Source: Burkholderiales bacterium Ga0077544 (lineage in GTDB: Bacteria; Pseudomonadota; Gammaproteobacteria; Burkholderiales; Burkholderiaceae_D). Taken from it: a DNA stretch of 64,000 nucleotides. The position numbers and the translations under genes were made by a program. The stretch's first letter is position 1. Each line of letters begins with the position of its first letter. The notes under the pieces are model-generated. The model saw only the letters and a list, made by a program, of their open reading frames with translations, searched no databases and had not been told where the DNA came from. The stretch covers positions 179,294-243,293 of the forward strand of contig LNEU01000023.1 of the NCBI GenBank assembly GCA_001464355.1, written 5' to 3'. Shown in pieces: positions 36,967-46,527 of the stretch.

Positions 36967-37983
36967 ATGATCGCGTCTTCCAGCTACGGCTCAGATCAGT
37001 CTGGTCTGATTTGGGGCTTTGTATTCGGTCGCGATACCCGCGCGACGCTGATCAATTCTGCAGATGCACTGGCATGGCTGAAAAATCACGAGCAACATAG
37101 CAAGCACGAATTCATCTGGCTGCATTTCAACCTGAGCAATACCGCTAGTGAAAAGTGGATATGCGAACATGCAGGCGTCGCTGATGAATTCAACGAAGCC
37201 TTGCATGACGGCTCGCGCTCAACCCGCATTGAGCTGGCAGACAACACCTTGATCGCGGTGGTGAATGATGTATTGCACAACTTTTCACTTGATTCGGCTG
37301 ATATTGCAACCTTGTGGCTCAGCGTGACGCAACGCGTCGTCATCAGTGCAAGACGCACACCATTGAAGTCCATTGAACGCTTGCGACAGGCAGTGGAACA
37401 TGGCGACGCCATCCGCTCGTCGGTGGAATTGCTGGTGCATCTATTGCGTGATCAAGCCGACGTGTTGGTGAAGATTGTGCGCGATGCGGTAGCACGCGTC
37501 GACAAAGTGGAAGACAACTTGCTCGCCGGTCGTCTGAATCGGCAGCGCGGCGACCTCGGTGCATTGCGACGCATACTGGTTCGCTTGCAGCGCTTGCTCG
37601 CACCCGAACCCGCGGCGCTATTCCGCCTGCTACAGAAGCCGCCGGTCTGGGTTGCAGAACTGGATACGCAAGAGTTGCGACAATCGACTGAAGAATTCTC
37701 GGTCGTACTCAGCGACATGAGTTCGCTGCAGGAGCGTATCAAATTGCTACAGGAAGAAATCGCTGCGCAGGTCAATGAAGAGAATAGCCGCAGCCTGTAC
37801 GTGCTAACCATCGTCACTGTACTGGCACTACCGATCAACATCATTGCCGGCTTGCTTGGCATGAATGTGGGTGGCGTACCACTGGCGGAACATGAATACG
37901 GTTTCTGGATAGTCGCCGGAATTGTTGCTACCTTCACCGTCGTAGCAGGATGGTTTGTCGTACGCAAGCAAAATCAGGATTGA
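36967..37983 (+). CDS. zntB: CorA-family ion transporter, ZntB-like
   Basis: A 338-residue membrane protein: a large cytoplasmic N-terminal domain, a long helix (about 235-275), then two C-terminal helices with the GMN signature in LLGMNVGGVPLAEHEYG. GGVP after GMN is more like ZntB than CorA, so zinc transport is likelier than magnesium. The ATG at 36967 lacks a good ribosome site, and GTG 36955 is an alternative. Confidence 0.85.
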   Translation: MIASSSYGSDQSGLIWGFVFGRDTRATLINSADALAWLKNHEQHSKHEFIWLHFNLSNTASEKWICEHAGVADEFNEALHDGSRSTRIELADNTLIAVVNDVLHNFSLDSADIATLWLSVTQRVVISARRTPLKSIERLRQAVEHGDAIRSSVELLVHLLRDQADVLVKIVRDAVARVDKVEDNLLAGRLNRQRGDLGALRRILVRLQRLLAPEPAALFRLLQKPPVWVAELDTQELRQSTEEFSVVLSDMSSLQERIKLLQEEIAAQVNEENSRSLYVLTIVTVLALPINIIAGLLGMNVGGVPLAEHEYGFWIVAGIVATFTVVAGWFVVRKQNQD

Positions 37984-38124
37984 CGACAAGCTGCATCAGC
38001 GGTCATTTCAATCAATGTCAGCATGTCAAATTGCTCACCATTTTTTGCAACACCAAGCACATTTTCCCGTGCACGCTAATCTCGCTTAGAATCTGACTCG
38101 CAAGTCAAAATTCTGGGCGCGCAT

Positions 38125-39087
38125 ATGAGCCAGCGCGTTTTCACTCAATCTTCCACGGAAAATCGAATGTTCGCTAAAGTGCATGCAGTCGCGAAACAAG
38201 TCAGTGAAATCGTTGTTGGTAAAGATCTGCAAATACGTCAGGCGCTGGTTTGTCTGCTGGCAGGTGGTCATTTATTGATTGAAGATGTACCCGGTGTAGG
38301 CAAGACCACACTGGCACATGCACTGGCCATTTCTCTAGGACTGCAATTCAATCGGCAGCAATTCACCAGCGATTTGCTGCCAGCTGATGTGGTTGGTATC
38401 TCGATTTTCGATAGAGAAAAAAACGGCTTCGTATTTCACCCGGGACCTATCTTTACGCAAGTCTTGCTGGCCGATGAAATCAACCGCGCAACACCAAAAG
38501 CGCAATCTGCATTGCTGGAGGCGATGGAAGAACGCCAGGTCACATCAGATGGCGTGACACGCAGTTTGCCGCAACCTTTTTTCGTCATCGCGACGCAAAA
38601 CCCTACGCATCAGATCGGCACTTTCCCTTTACCTGAATCGCAGATGGATAGATTTTTGATGTGTCTGTCTCTCGGTTATCCGGATGCAGCTTCCGAGCGT
38701 GCTCTGTTGATGGGTGAAGATAGACGCACCTTGTTGAAATCGATGCGCATGGCGATGCAGCCTGCCGATCTGCTCGCGGCACAAGCCGAGCTGAAGAATA
38801 TTCACGTATCGTCAACCCTGATCGATTACATCCAGGCCCTGGCACAAGCGTCACGCCAGAACGGCATGTTTGCTGAAGGCTTGAGCCCGCGCGCCACCAT
38901 CGCCTTGCTGCAAGCCGCAAGGGCGTGGGCAGCGATGGAAGGACGTAATCACGTGATTCCTGAAGATGTGCAAGCGGTGCTGTTACCGGTTGCTGCACAT
39001 CGCCTGCGCGCTTTGAAGTCGATTGCGGGCAGCGCCTTGAGCAGTCGCGATATGGTCTTGCAGTTGATGAAATCCGTCAGCGTTTAA
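38125..39087 (+). CDS. MoxR-family AAA+ ATPase
   Basis: A 320-residue AAA+ ATPase with Walker A GVGKTT (57-62), Walker B LLADEINRA and the sensor I ATQNP. MoxR proteins act as chaperones, often with DUF58 proteins. It is first in a four-gene run with DUF58, a transglutaminase-like protein and MltB, an envelope-related group common in Betaproteobacteria. Confidence 0.93.
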   Translation: MSQRVFTQSSTENRMFAKVHAVAKQVSEIVVGKDLQIRQALVCLLAGGHLLIEDVPGVGKTTLAHALAISLGLQFNRQQFTSDLLPADVVGISIFDREKNGFVFHPGPIFTQVLLADEINRATPKAQSALLEAMEERQVTSDGVTRSLPQPFFVIATQNPTHQIGTFPLPESQMDRFLMCLSLGYPDAASERALLMGEDRRTLLKSMRMAMQPADLLAAQAELKNIHVSSTLIDYIQALAQASRQNGMFAEGLSPRATIALLQAARAWAAMEGRNHVIPEDVQAVLLPVAAHRLRALKSIAGSALSSRDMVLQLMKSVSV

Positions 39088-39110
39088 ACTAAGGCCAGCG
39101 TCTGCGCGCC

Positions 39111-40133
39111 ATGAGCAAATCCTTGCGAAAAAAGTTTCATCAGTGGACAGGCCGCTGGTTATTCCGACTGCGCGATGCGGAAGCAGGCGAAGTATTTTTA
39201 AATCAACGCCGCGTCTTTATCCTGCCAACCCGCGCCGGCCTCACTTTCGGCGTGATGCTGATCATTCTGTTTCTGTGTTCGGTCAACTACAGTCTTAGTC
39301 TGGGCTTTGCATTGACATTCTTGCTGGGTGGCTGCGCAGTGATCGACATGCATCTGACCTTCCGCAATCTGGCACATCTGTATTTGCGACCGGGGACCAC
39401 GCCAGCCGTCTTCGCCGGCGAAGATGCGCAATTTGAACTACATCTGAGCAATCGTCGCAAACACGATCGCTATGCGATCTGGCTCAACTTCATCCATGTT
39501 GATTTGCCTGCGATCGATCACGTAACCGATATTGCAGCCGATAGTAGCCGCTGCGTTAGGCTCGCTGCGCCCACGCTGGAGCGCGGCTGGTTGAGCGCTC
39601 CCCGCATACGTTTGCAGACACGTTTCCCGCTCGGTTTGTTGCGTGCATGGAGTTACTGGCAACCGGCAATGCAAGTACTGGTTTATCCGCAACCGGAAGA
39701 AAACGGCCCGCCGCTCCCCTTGCACGATGGTGAAAAGGCCGACGGTCATGGTCAGGCCGGCCACGACGATTTTGCCGGCATACGCGCGTATCAAGCGGGT
39801 GATTCAATTCGTCAGCTGGCATGGCGACAAATCGCGCGCATCGATGGCGGTGCATTGGTGACCAAACAGTTTGAAGGCGGTGTACGCGGCGAACTCGCCA
39901 TAGATTACGACCGATTGCCGTCTGCAATGAATACGGAATTGAAATTGGCGCGCATGACGCATTGGGTACTGGCGGCAGAAATGCGTGGCCTGCCTTATGC
40001 ATTCCAACTGGGCGGCAATCGTTTCACACCTGCTGTCGGGCCAGCGCATCAAGCCGCCTGTCTGCGCGCGCTCGCGCTGTATGAACGAAATGAGGAACAA
40101 ACAACGGCACCCGCATCGGAGCGTGTAACGTGA
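39111..40133 (+). CDS. DUF58-domain membrane protein
   Basis: A 340-residue protein with two helices near the N-terminus (LTFGVMLIILFLCSVNYSLSLGFALTFLLGGCAV) and a DUF58 domain marked by DFAGIRAYQAGDSIRQLAWRQ. Its start is 23 bases after moxR and its stop overlaps the next gene (GTGA). It probably works as the MoxR partner, with a von Willebrand-like domain on the cytoplasmic side. Function not known precisely. Confidence 0.9.
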   Translation: MSKSLRKKFHQWTGRWLFRLRDAEAGEVFLNQRRVFILPTRAGLTFGVMLIILFLCSVNYSLSLGFALTFLLGGCAVIDMHLTFRNLAHLYLRPGTTPAVFAGEDAQFELHLSNRRKHDRYAIWLNFIHVDLPAIDHVTDIAADSSRCVRLAAPTLERGWLSAPRIRLQTRFPLGLLRAWSYWQPAMQVLVYPQPEENGPPLPLHDGEKADGHGQAGHDDFAGIRAYQAGDSIRQLAWRQIARIDGGALVTKQFEGGVRGELAIDYDRLPSAMNTELKLARMTHWVLAAEMRGLPYAFQLGGNRFTPAVGPAHQAACLRALALYERNEEQTTAPASERVT

Positions 40134-42157
40134 GTTTCCTGCATAAGGTATTGCCTATGGTAGCGCGCAGCGCACGTCCGATGTCGCGTGCCAAGGCCGA
40201 CACCTTGCTTCTATTGTTTGCCTGTGGACTGGTGTTGGCACCGCATGCATTGCACCTGCCGTTCTGGATAAGCGCCATCTGCATCGGATTGATGGTGTGG
40301 CGTGGCTGGATCACGTTCCGCGGCAATCGCATGCCGCCACGCTGGCTGCTGTTGCCGATTGCCGTGTTGACGATGGGCGGCGTGTATCTCACATTCAAAA
40401 CGTTTTTCGGACAAGAGGCCGGCGTGGCGATGCTGGTACTGCTACTGGCATTCAAGTTGCTGGAGATGCATGCTGGTCGCGATCTGTTTGTCGTGGTGTT
40501 TTTGAGTTTCTTTCTGTTGCTGACGACTTTCTTCTATTCGCAAACGATCGCCACTGCGCTATTGATGATCGCTGCAGTGATTGCCATGCTGACTGCGCAA
40601 CTGTCTTTTCAATATACCGATGCAGTGCCGCCTTTATCCAAGCGCCTGCGACTGGGCGCGACCATTTTTGCTCTGGCAGTGCCGCTAACGGTCGTGCTGT
40701 TTGTATTGTTCCCGCGCATCCAAGGTCCGCTGTGGGGCATGCCGGCTGACGCCAACGCCGGGCGCAGCGGTCTGTCCGACAATATGACGCCGGGGAATAT
40801 TTCCAAACTGGCTTTGTCGGAGGATGTTGCGTTTCGCGTCAAATTCATCGACCCTCCGCCGGACAATTCCAAACTGTATTGGCGCGGCGTCGTATTGAGT
40901 CAGTATGACGGACGTACGTGGACCAAACAGCCAATGCGCAATCAGGCGAACCAGCAAATCATGTGGACGCCGCGCGGGACGCCGGTGCGCTATCAAGTCA
41001 CGCAAGAACCGAATTCACGGCCATGGCTATTCGCCCTCGAACTGCCTGAAGCTGCGCCACAATTACTGAATAACCGTACCGGCATTACACCTGATTTTCA
41101 ATTAATCTCGGAAAAACCGATATCGGCACGCATTCGCTACGATGTAACCTCGTATCTGGACTACGATTTACAACCGAACCAGACCCGTACTTCGCTGCAG
41201 GAATGGCTGGAGCTACCGGCCAGTTACAACCCGAACACGCTCGCATTCGCCGCTGAACTACGCAAGCAAACGGATGACGATTTGACTGCAGTGAATGCCG
41301 TGTTGAAATTTTTTCGGCAAGAAAAATTCAGTTATACCTTGCAGCCGCCGCTACTGGGCCGAAACGGTATGGATGAGTTTTTGTTTTCTACGCGCGCGGG
41401 TTTCTGTGAGCATTACGCGGGCGCATTCGTCGTCATGATGCGCGCGATGGACATTCCGGCACGCGTCGTCACCGGCTATCAAGGTGGCCAACTGAATCCG
41501 GTCGATGGCTTCATGACAGTACGGCAATCCGACGCCCATGCATGGGCAGAAGTCTGGATCGCTGCACGTGGCTGGGTACGGGTGGATCCCACGGCTGCCG
41601 TCGCACCGGAACGCATAGAACGCAATCGCAATGTAGCGGCCTCACCCGCCTTCGGCGGCTTGATCAATATGAATATCGCTGCAGATTCCTGGCTGAGAAA
41701 AATCCGATTCGGTTGGGATGCTGTCAACAATGGCTGGAATCAGTGGGTATTGAATTACACACCGGACAGACAAAAGAGTTTGCTACAGTCGCTGGGCTTC
41801 GGTAACATCGACTGGCGCACCATGACCGCATTGATGTTTGCAATCGGCGGCATATTGACGCTGCTGATCGCTGTTCCTTTACTTGCCAATCGCAAGCAAC
41901 TAGATCCACTCGATGCTGTCTATGCCAGGCTCGGCAAGCAAATGGCGCAGCACGGCTATCCGCGTCAGGCGCATGAGGGGCCACGCTCCTATTCCGCAAG
42001 ATTGCTGACGTCTAGCTCCAAGCTCACGCAGGAGCAGAAACATGCAATCAAGAATTTCCTGATTATCTATGAGGCAGCGCGTTATCGTCCGCTTGAAAAA
42101 TCTGCGCTGCCCGACGTGCTGTCCAAACTCACCTCATTATTGAAAAAGTCTCGATGA
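40130..42157 (+). CDS. TgpA-like transglutaminase-domain membrane protein
   Basis: A 675-residue protein. Six helices (about 20-190, DUF3488) precede a periplasmic transglutaminase domain with a complete triad: Cys426 (RAGFCEHYAGAF), His470 (SDAHAWAEVW) and Asp486 (RVDPTAA). One more helix (about 565-585) and a cytoplasmic DUF4129-like tail end it. TgpA of Pseudomonas is essential for growth; the reaction is not settled. GTG 40130 overlaps DUF58 and the stop overlaps mltB by four bases. Confidence 0.92.
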   Translation: MSFLHKVLPMVARSARPMSRAKADTLLLLFACGLVLAPHALHLPFWISAICIGLMVWRGWITFRGNRMPPRWLLLPIAVLTMGGVYLTFKTFFGQEAGVAMLVLLLAFKLLEMHAGRDLFVVVFLSFFLLLTTFFYSQTIATALLMIAAVIAMLTAQLSFQYTDAVPPLSKRLRLGATIFALAVPLTVVLFVLFPRIQGPLWGMPADANAGRSGLSDNMTPGNISKLALSEDVAFRVKFIDPPPDNSKLYWRGVVLSQYDGRTWTKQPMRNQANQQIMWTPRGTPVRYQVTQEPNSRPWLFALELPEAAPQLLNNRTGITPDFQLISEKPISARIRYDVTSYLDYDLQPNQTRTSLQEWLELPASYNPNTLAFAAELRKQTDDDLTAVNAVLKFFRQEKFSYTLQPPLLGRNGMDEFLFSTRAGFCEHYAGAFVVMMRAMDIPARVVTGYQGGQLNPVDGFMTVRQSDAHAWAEVWIAARGWVRVDPTAAVAPERIERNRNVAASPAFGGLINMNIAADSWLRKIRFGWDAVNNGWNQWVLNYTPDRQKSLLQSLGFGNIDWRTMTALMFAIGGILTLLIAVPLLANRKQLDPLDAVYARLGKQMAQHGYPRQAHEGPRSYSARLLTSSSKLTQEQKHAIKNFLIIYEAARYRPLEKSALPDVLSKLTSLLKKSR

Positions 42158-43254
42158 AATCTTTCTCCAAACGCGCATCACTATTAGCACTCTCCTCCGT
42201 ATTAGCTTTAACGGGTTGTGCTTTTGCAGGTGACAACAGCAAGAAGCCGACCACCCAGGTCAAGGCAAAGAAGGTAATCAAACCGGTACAAGGCGATGAA
42301 TTCGCCAACTTTAATCAATGGAGCGAGGTCGCCGCCTTTATCGATCAAATGGTCGAGAAAAACGGCTTCGACAAGAAGGAACTGCAAGCAACCTTGAACA
42401 AGACCCACTATGTCGACAGCGCAATCCAGTTGATGAAGCCGGCGCCACCCGGCAAGCCGAAGAACTGGGCCGCCTATCGCAGCCGCTTCGTCGAACCGGT
42501 ACGCATAGATGCAGGTGTCGCTTTCTGGAATACCTATGCCGATGCGCTGGCACGTGCAGAAGCACAATACGGCGTACCGGCAGAAATCATCGTCGCCATC
42601 ATCGGCGTGGAAACGGTGTACGGTCGCAATACCGGCAACTTCCGCGTGATGGATGCCGTCACGACGCTGGCCTTCGCCTATCCGGATACACCGAATCGCA
42701 CTGCACGCATGAACTACTTCCGCGGCGAACTGGAAAACACTTTGTTGTTCGCACGCGATGAGCGCATCGATCCATTTTCGTTGCTGGGTTCCTATGCCGG
42801 TGCGATCGGCTGGCCGCAATTCATGCCAGGCAGCATACGAAAATTCGCGGTCGATTTCGACGGCAATGGCCATATCGATTTACGCAATTCCCCGGTGGAT
42901 GCAATCGGCAGCGTTGCCAATTTTTTGGTTCAGCATGGCTGGCGCAAAGGCGAGCCAATTACTTACCCCGCCAGAATAGATACAACATCGACAGAATGGC
43001 AGCGCTTTATTGGTCAGGGGCTGGAAGCGAAATTCACTCTTGAAGAATTACGGACTGCAGGCGTAACACCGGTCATTGATCCGCCCGCCGGCATGCCTTT
43101 CGGTCTGGTCGATTTGCAGAATGGCGATGACCCGACCGAGTATTGGCTGGGTGCGGCCAACTTCTATGCGATCACACAATACAATCGCAGTTTTTTCTAT
43201 GCAATGTCAGTGAATGATTTAAGTCGCGCGGTGCGGACTGCGCGTAATTACTGA
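42154..43254 (+). CDS. mltB: membrane-bound lytic murein transglycosylase B
   Basis: A 366-residue lipoprotein (lipobox LALTGC, Cys22). The catalytic Glu153 is in IIGVETVYGRNTG, and SYAGAIGWPQFMPGS and AVDFDGNGHIDL (calcium-binding loop) are MltB hallmarks. It cleaves peptidoglycan glycan strands, giving 1,6-anhydro ends, from the outer membrane. It overlaps the transglutaminase gene (ATGA), which suggests a joint role in the cell wall. Confidence 0.95.
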   Translation: MKSFSKRASLLALSSVLALTGCAFAGDNSKKPTTQVKAKKVIKPVQGDEFANFNQWSEVAAFIDQMVEKNGFDKKELQATLNKTHYVDSAIQLMKPAPPGKPKNWAAYRSRFVEPVRIDAGVAFWNTYADALARAEAQYGVPAEIIVAIIGVETVYGRNTGNFRVMDAVTTLAFAYPDTPNRTARMNYFRGELENTLLFARDERIDPFSLLGSYAGAIGWPQFMPGSIRKFAVDFDGNGHIDLRNSPVDAIGSVANFLVQHGWRKGEPITYPARIDTTSTEWQRFIGQGLEAKFTLEELRTAGVTPVIDPPAGMPFGLVDLQNGDDPTEYWLGAANFYAITQYNRSFFYAMSVNDLSRAVRTARNY

Positions 43255-43293
43255 ATCAAATAATTTTAAAGATGTTTAATACAAGCGACGTCG

Positions 43294-43309
43294 CCAAATA
43301 ATTATTTGG
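43294..43309. repeat. 16-base perfect palindrome at convergent gene ends
   Basis: CCAAATAATTATTTGG spans the last codons and stop of yaeQ, facing mltB. With no U-tract on either side it is a weak terminator candidate. Confidence 0.4.
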
Positions 43310-43856
43310 CCGCGTCCGCTGGCACTTTCAAAGTCTGTAAGTCAATCAGCAACGATTCTCCGTCACCATTAATCCAGACTTGCGCATCCTGGATCGTGCA
43401 TTGCAATTGCATATTGCGTTGCGCGAGTTTGGCGAGCGCTTGACTGGTGGCAGCGGGTAAATTGAAGACACTCAGATTCTTTGCTCTATCCACCTTGTTC
43501 GCAATCTGACTCCACCAGATATTGCTCATGCTGCTGTAGCTGTAAATGATGACCTGATTCGAGCGGCCGCAGGCTTTCAGGATACGTTTTTCATCAGGTT
43601 GGCCGACTTCTATCCACAGATCGATCGCACCGGTTAAGTCCTTCAGCCACACATCAGGTTCATCATCAGCGCTGATGCCTTTGCCAAATGTCAGTGCTTC
43701 ACTGGCGTTCAAAACAAATGCCAATATCCTCACCATCATGCGTTCATCTGTTTCTGACGGATGACGCGCGATAGTCAACGTATGTCCGTCGTAATATTGC
43801 CTGTCCATATCGGCAATTTGCAGATCAGCTTTGAAGATGGTGGATTTGAGAGCCAT
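43302..43856 (-). CDS. yaeQ: YaeQ family protein
   Basis: A 184-residue YaeQ protein: MALKSTIFKADLQIADMDRQYY at the start, DEPDVWLKDLTGAIDLWIEVGQPDEKRI in the middle. YaeQ has a restriction-endonuclease-like (PD-D/ExK) fold; its cell role is unclear. Single-gene unit on the minus strand, convergent with mltB. The 242 bases upstream (43857-44098) hold no gene. Confidence 0.93.
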   Translation of the reverse strand: MALKSTIFKADLQIADMDRQYYDGHTLTIARHPSETDERMMVRILAFVLNASEALTFGKGISADDEPDVWLKDLTGAIDLWIEVGQPDEKRILKACGRSNQVIIYSYSSMSNIWWSQIANKVDRAKNLSVFNLPAATSQALAKLAQRNMQLQCTIQDAQVWINGDGESLLIDLQTLKVPADAAK

Positions 43857-44098
43857 GAATGTACTTATGTCGAAAACGTATGAATTAGTTAAAAATAAAT
43901 ACTGAAATAGAAATTTGGTTGGCGATGCACGAATGCTTCAGTCACGGTTGGTAATGCGGCGAGCTCGCAAGAATAGCCGATCTATCGCAATCCTAGCGAT
44001 GATTTTTCAGACTTTGTCATCAAGTCCATCAAATAACGCTGATCAAGATCGCGCGCACAAAAATCATTCGTGTATCAACCGTTTAAAATAAGCGCTTA

Positions 44099-44698
44099 AT
44101 GAGAGCAAACCTAATGCAAACTTCTTCCCCCACAACTCCTGAGCATCACGACCATGCGATTATTGCCGCGACTCAGGCATGGATAGAGCAAGCCGTCATC
44201 GGCCTCAATCTCTGCCCATTCGCCAAAGCGGTCTATGTTAAACAACAGATTCGCTATGTAGTCAGTACAGCGAAAGAAGTTGAGGCACTGGTGACCGAGC
44301 TGGAGTCAGAACTGCAGGCTTTACAAGCGGCCGATCCGACACAGATAGACACGACGCTGATCATCATTCCCGATATGTTGAGCGACTTCCTCGACTACAA
44401 CGATTTTCTGAGCCTAGCCGACAAGCTACTGGAAGATTTGGAACTCGATGGCGAAATCCAGATTGCAAGCTTTCACCCGGACTATCAATTTGCGGATGCT
44501 GAAGCGGACGATATTGAAAACTACACCAACCGCTCGCCGTATCCGATCCTGCATTTGCTGCGCGAAGCCAGCATTGAGCGCGCCGTCGAAGCATTTCCCG
44601 AAGCGGAAATGATCTTTGAAAAAAATATGGAAACCTTGCGCAAGCTGGGACACGCAGGATGGCAAAAGCTGGATTTGATACCCAAGACGCGATATTAG
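44099..44698 (+). CDS. DUF1415 family protein
   Basis: A 199-residue cytoplasmic protein of the DUF1415 family: TQAWIEQAVIGLNLCPFAKA near the start, IASFHPDYQFADAE and NRSPYPILHLLREASI towards the end. No signal or membrane helix. The function is unknown. ATG 44114 (MQTSSPTTPEHH) may be the real start, since the first five codons have no ribosome site. Confidence 0.88.
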   Translation: MRANLMQTSSPTTPEHHDHAIIAATQAWIEQAVIGLNLCPFAKAVYVKQQIRYVVSTAKEVEALVTELESELQALQAADPTQIDTTLIIIPDMLSDFLDYNDFLSLADKLLEDLELDGEIQIASFHPDYQFADAEADDIENYTNRSPYPILHLLREASIERAVEAFPEAEMIFEKNMETLRKLGHAGWQKLDLIPKTRY

Positions 44699-45086
44699 TT
44701 TGCCAACCGTTGATTTTTATCAAGAAGATTCCAATTAACTCTTTCACAATCGCATTTCATCCTTATATACAAAGCTGATGCTTTACAAAGCTTCATCATC
44801 AATTTGGTTTCTTTTTTGAAATTTTTTAAAAAGAAAGCTTGTTTTGAGGAACTCTAAGCGCACTGTGTGGCCAAATACGTATTAAAAGAACATTGTTTTT
44901 CAATTGCTTTTTTGGAATTTCTTGCTATATTGATTGCCTGTGGTTAATTTTTTCATATGAAATCTTCAGAAAAATCATCACCGTTTGCAACTTTACTATT
45001 GTGGCAACACTCCAAGAAGTAGATGATGAAATTGCAGATTTTTGCATTTCCCCCATTCCACCTTTGACTTTTGAATCGAAGATATT
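44699..45086. other. AT-rich intergenic region
   Basis: 388 bases, clearly richer in A/T than the neighbours. It holds no convincing gene: a 65-codon frame at 44893-45090 has unusual composition (many Phe, Cys, Ile) and no ribosome site. It probably contains the promoter of the small DNA-binding-like gene downstream. Confidence 0.5.
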
Positions 45087-45422
45087 ATGACTACTCCGGA
45101 TAGCCAAATGACTAGTAACCGACTCGCTGATCAAGTTGCTTATGATCCTAATCACTTGTTGGATTCGCTGATTGAAAAACTGCATCTGAAAAACGACGCA
45201 GCCCTTTCACGTGCGCTGGAAGTTGCACCGCCGGTGATCAGCAAAATTCGCCATCGCCGTTTGCCGGTCGGTGCTTCTTTGCTGATTCGTATGCACGAAG
45301 TCAGCGACTTGAGCATTCGTGATCTGCGCATTCTAATGGGTGATCGTCGCGATAAATTCCGTATCAGCGACAAGCAGTTCAAGCCGAAAGATGGCGTGTC
45401 TGTAGATCAAGCAGCAGAATAA
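45087..45422 (+). CDS. small helix-turn-helix-like protein
   Basis: A 111-residue basic protein. LKNDAALSRALEVAPPVISKIRHRRLPVG reads as a lambda-repressor-like helix-turn-helix (recognition helix PPVISKIRHRR), and LLIRMHEVSDLSIRDLRILMG completes a five-helix bundle. I recall close relatives across Oxalobacteraceae and Burkholderiaceae with no assigned function. MTSNRLAD seven codons in may be an alternative start. Confidence 0.75.
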   Translation: MTTPDSQMTSNRLADQVAYDPNHLLDSLIEKLHLKNDAALSRALEVAPPVISKIRHRRLPVGASLLIRMHEVSDLSIRDLRILMGDRRDKFRISDKQFKPKDGVSVDQAAE

Positions 45423-45444
45423 AACAGCCGGCTACTCCCGGCTG
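45419..45444 (-). terminator. terminator of cysM
   Basis: CAGCCGG (45425-45431) pairs with CCGGCTG (45438-45444) around a six-base loop. On the minus strand it is followed by TTTTATT, so it ends cysM, and it also sits just after the helix-turn-helix gene stop. Confidence 0.75.
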
Positions 45445-45456
45445 AGTCGAAAAGAC

Positions 45457-46359
45457 TTATGCCGGGAATACGCCTGTTGAAAGATAGCGGTCGCCTCGGT
45501 CACACACGATGAATACTATCGTTGCGTTTTCTGTTGTTTGAGAAATCCGCAGCGCAACTTCGCATGCACCAGCCGCTGAAATCCCGCAAAAAATTCCCTC
45601 TTCAATCGCCAAACGCCGTGCACTTTGTTCTGCTACGGCTTGACTGACATATTCCAGATGATCGACCTTGCTCGCGTCATAGATCTTGGGTAGATAAGCT
45701 TCTGGCCATTTTCTGATTCCAGGAATCTGCGAACCTTCTTCGGGTTGCACACCGATGATTTTGATGTCGGGATTTTGCTCTTTCAGATACTGTGAGACGC
45801 CGATGATGGTTCCGGTGGTACCCATCGCACTGATGAAATGCGTAATCTTGCCGCCAGTATCGCGCCATATTTCAGGGCCAGTACCCTCGTAGTGCGCGCG
45901 TGGATTATCCGGATTGGCAAACTGGTCGAGAATCAATCCTTCGCCATTTTTCTGCATCTGTTCAGCCAGATCACGCGCGTACTCCATCCCACCGGCTTTA
46001 GGCGTCAACACTATCTTCGCACCATACGCGGCCATCGCTTGACGACGTTCTTCGCTTAAATTCTCAGGCATCAACAAAATCATTTTGTAGCCGCGCATCG
46101 CTGCCACCATCGCCAATGCGATGCCGGTGTTACCGCTAGTCGCTTCAATCAAGGTATCGCCCGGCTTAATCGTACCGCGCGCTTCTGCATGCTTGATCAT
46201 CGACAAGGCGGGCCTATCTTTCACTGAGCCAGCTGGATTATTACCTTCCAGCTTGCCGAGAATGATGTTGTTACGACGCGCAGTATCTTCACCATCCAGT
46301 CGCTTGATTTGTACCAGAGGTGTATTGCCGATGGTGTCTTCGATAGTCAAATATGGCAT
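45457..46359 (-). CDS. cysM: cysteine synthase B
   Basis: A 300-residue PLP enzyme making cysteine from O-acetylserine and sulfide or thiosulfate. Lys47 in NNPAGSVKDRP binds PLP; TSGNTGIALA and GTTGTIIGVSQYLKE bind the phosphate. The CysM-type MPYLTIEDTIGNTPLVQI start and GEGLILDQFANPDNPRAHYEGTGPEI support CysM rather than CysK. Own terminator downstream. Confidence 0.95.
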   Translation of the reverse strand: MPYLTIEDTIGNTPLVQIKRLDGEDTARRNNIILGKLEGNNPAGSVKDRPALSMIKHAEARGTIKPGDTLIEATSGNTGIALAMVAAMRGYKMILLMPENLSEERRQAMAAYGAKIVLTPKAGGMEYARDLAEQMQKNGEGLILDQFANPDNPRAHYEGTGPEIWRDTGGKITHFISAMGTTGTIIGVSQYLKEQNPDIKIIGVQPEEGSQIPGIRKWPEAYLPKIYDASKVDHLEYVSQAVAEQSARRLAIEEGIFCGISAAGACEVALRISQTTENATIVFIVCDRGDRYLSTGVFPA

Positions 46360-46447
46360 AAGGGGATTGAAGTTAATTCCTGAAGGACGTCATTTTAATC
46401 GACAGCGCGGGAGCGCGTGCAAACCTGATTGTAAACCTTGCAGACAG

Positions 46448-46482
46448 AAAAAAGCCCCAGCGATTATCTTCGCCAGGGCTTT
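46448..46482 (-). terminator. terminator of the ComEA-like gene
   Basis: A 13-base-pair stem (46451-46482, two G-U pairs on the RNA) with a six-base loop, followed on the minus strand by T6. It lies 46 bases after the gene stop. Confidence 0.92.
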
Positions 46483-46527
46483 GATCATCATGCACGGGGT
46501 TCCGACAAGGATATCGGAGTCAAGACA

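Noticed and set aside
44893..45090. A 65-codon frame in the AT-rich gap
   Set aside because: Hydrophobic, Cys-rich random-looking translation, no ribosome site, and its end overlaps the next start.
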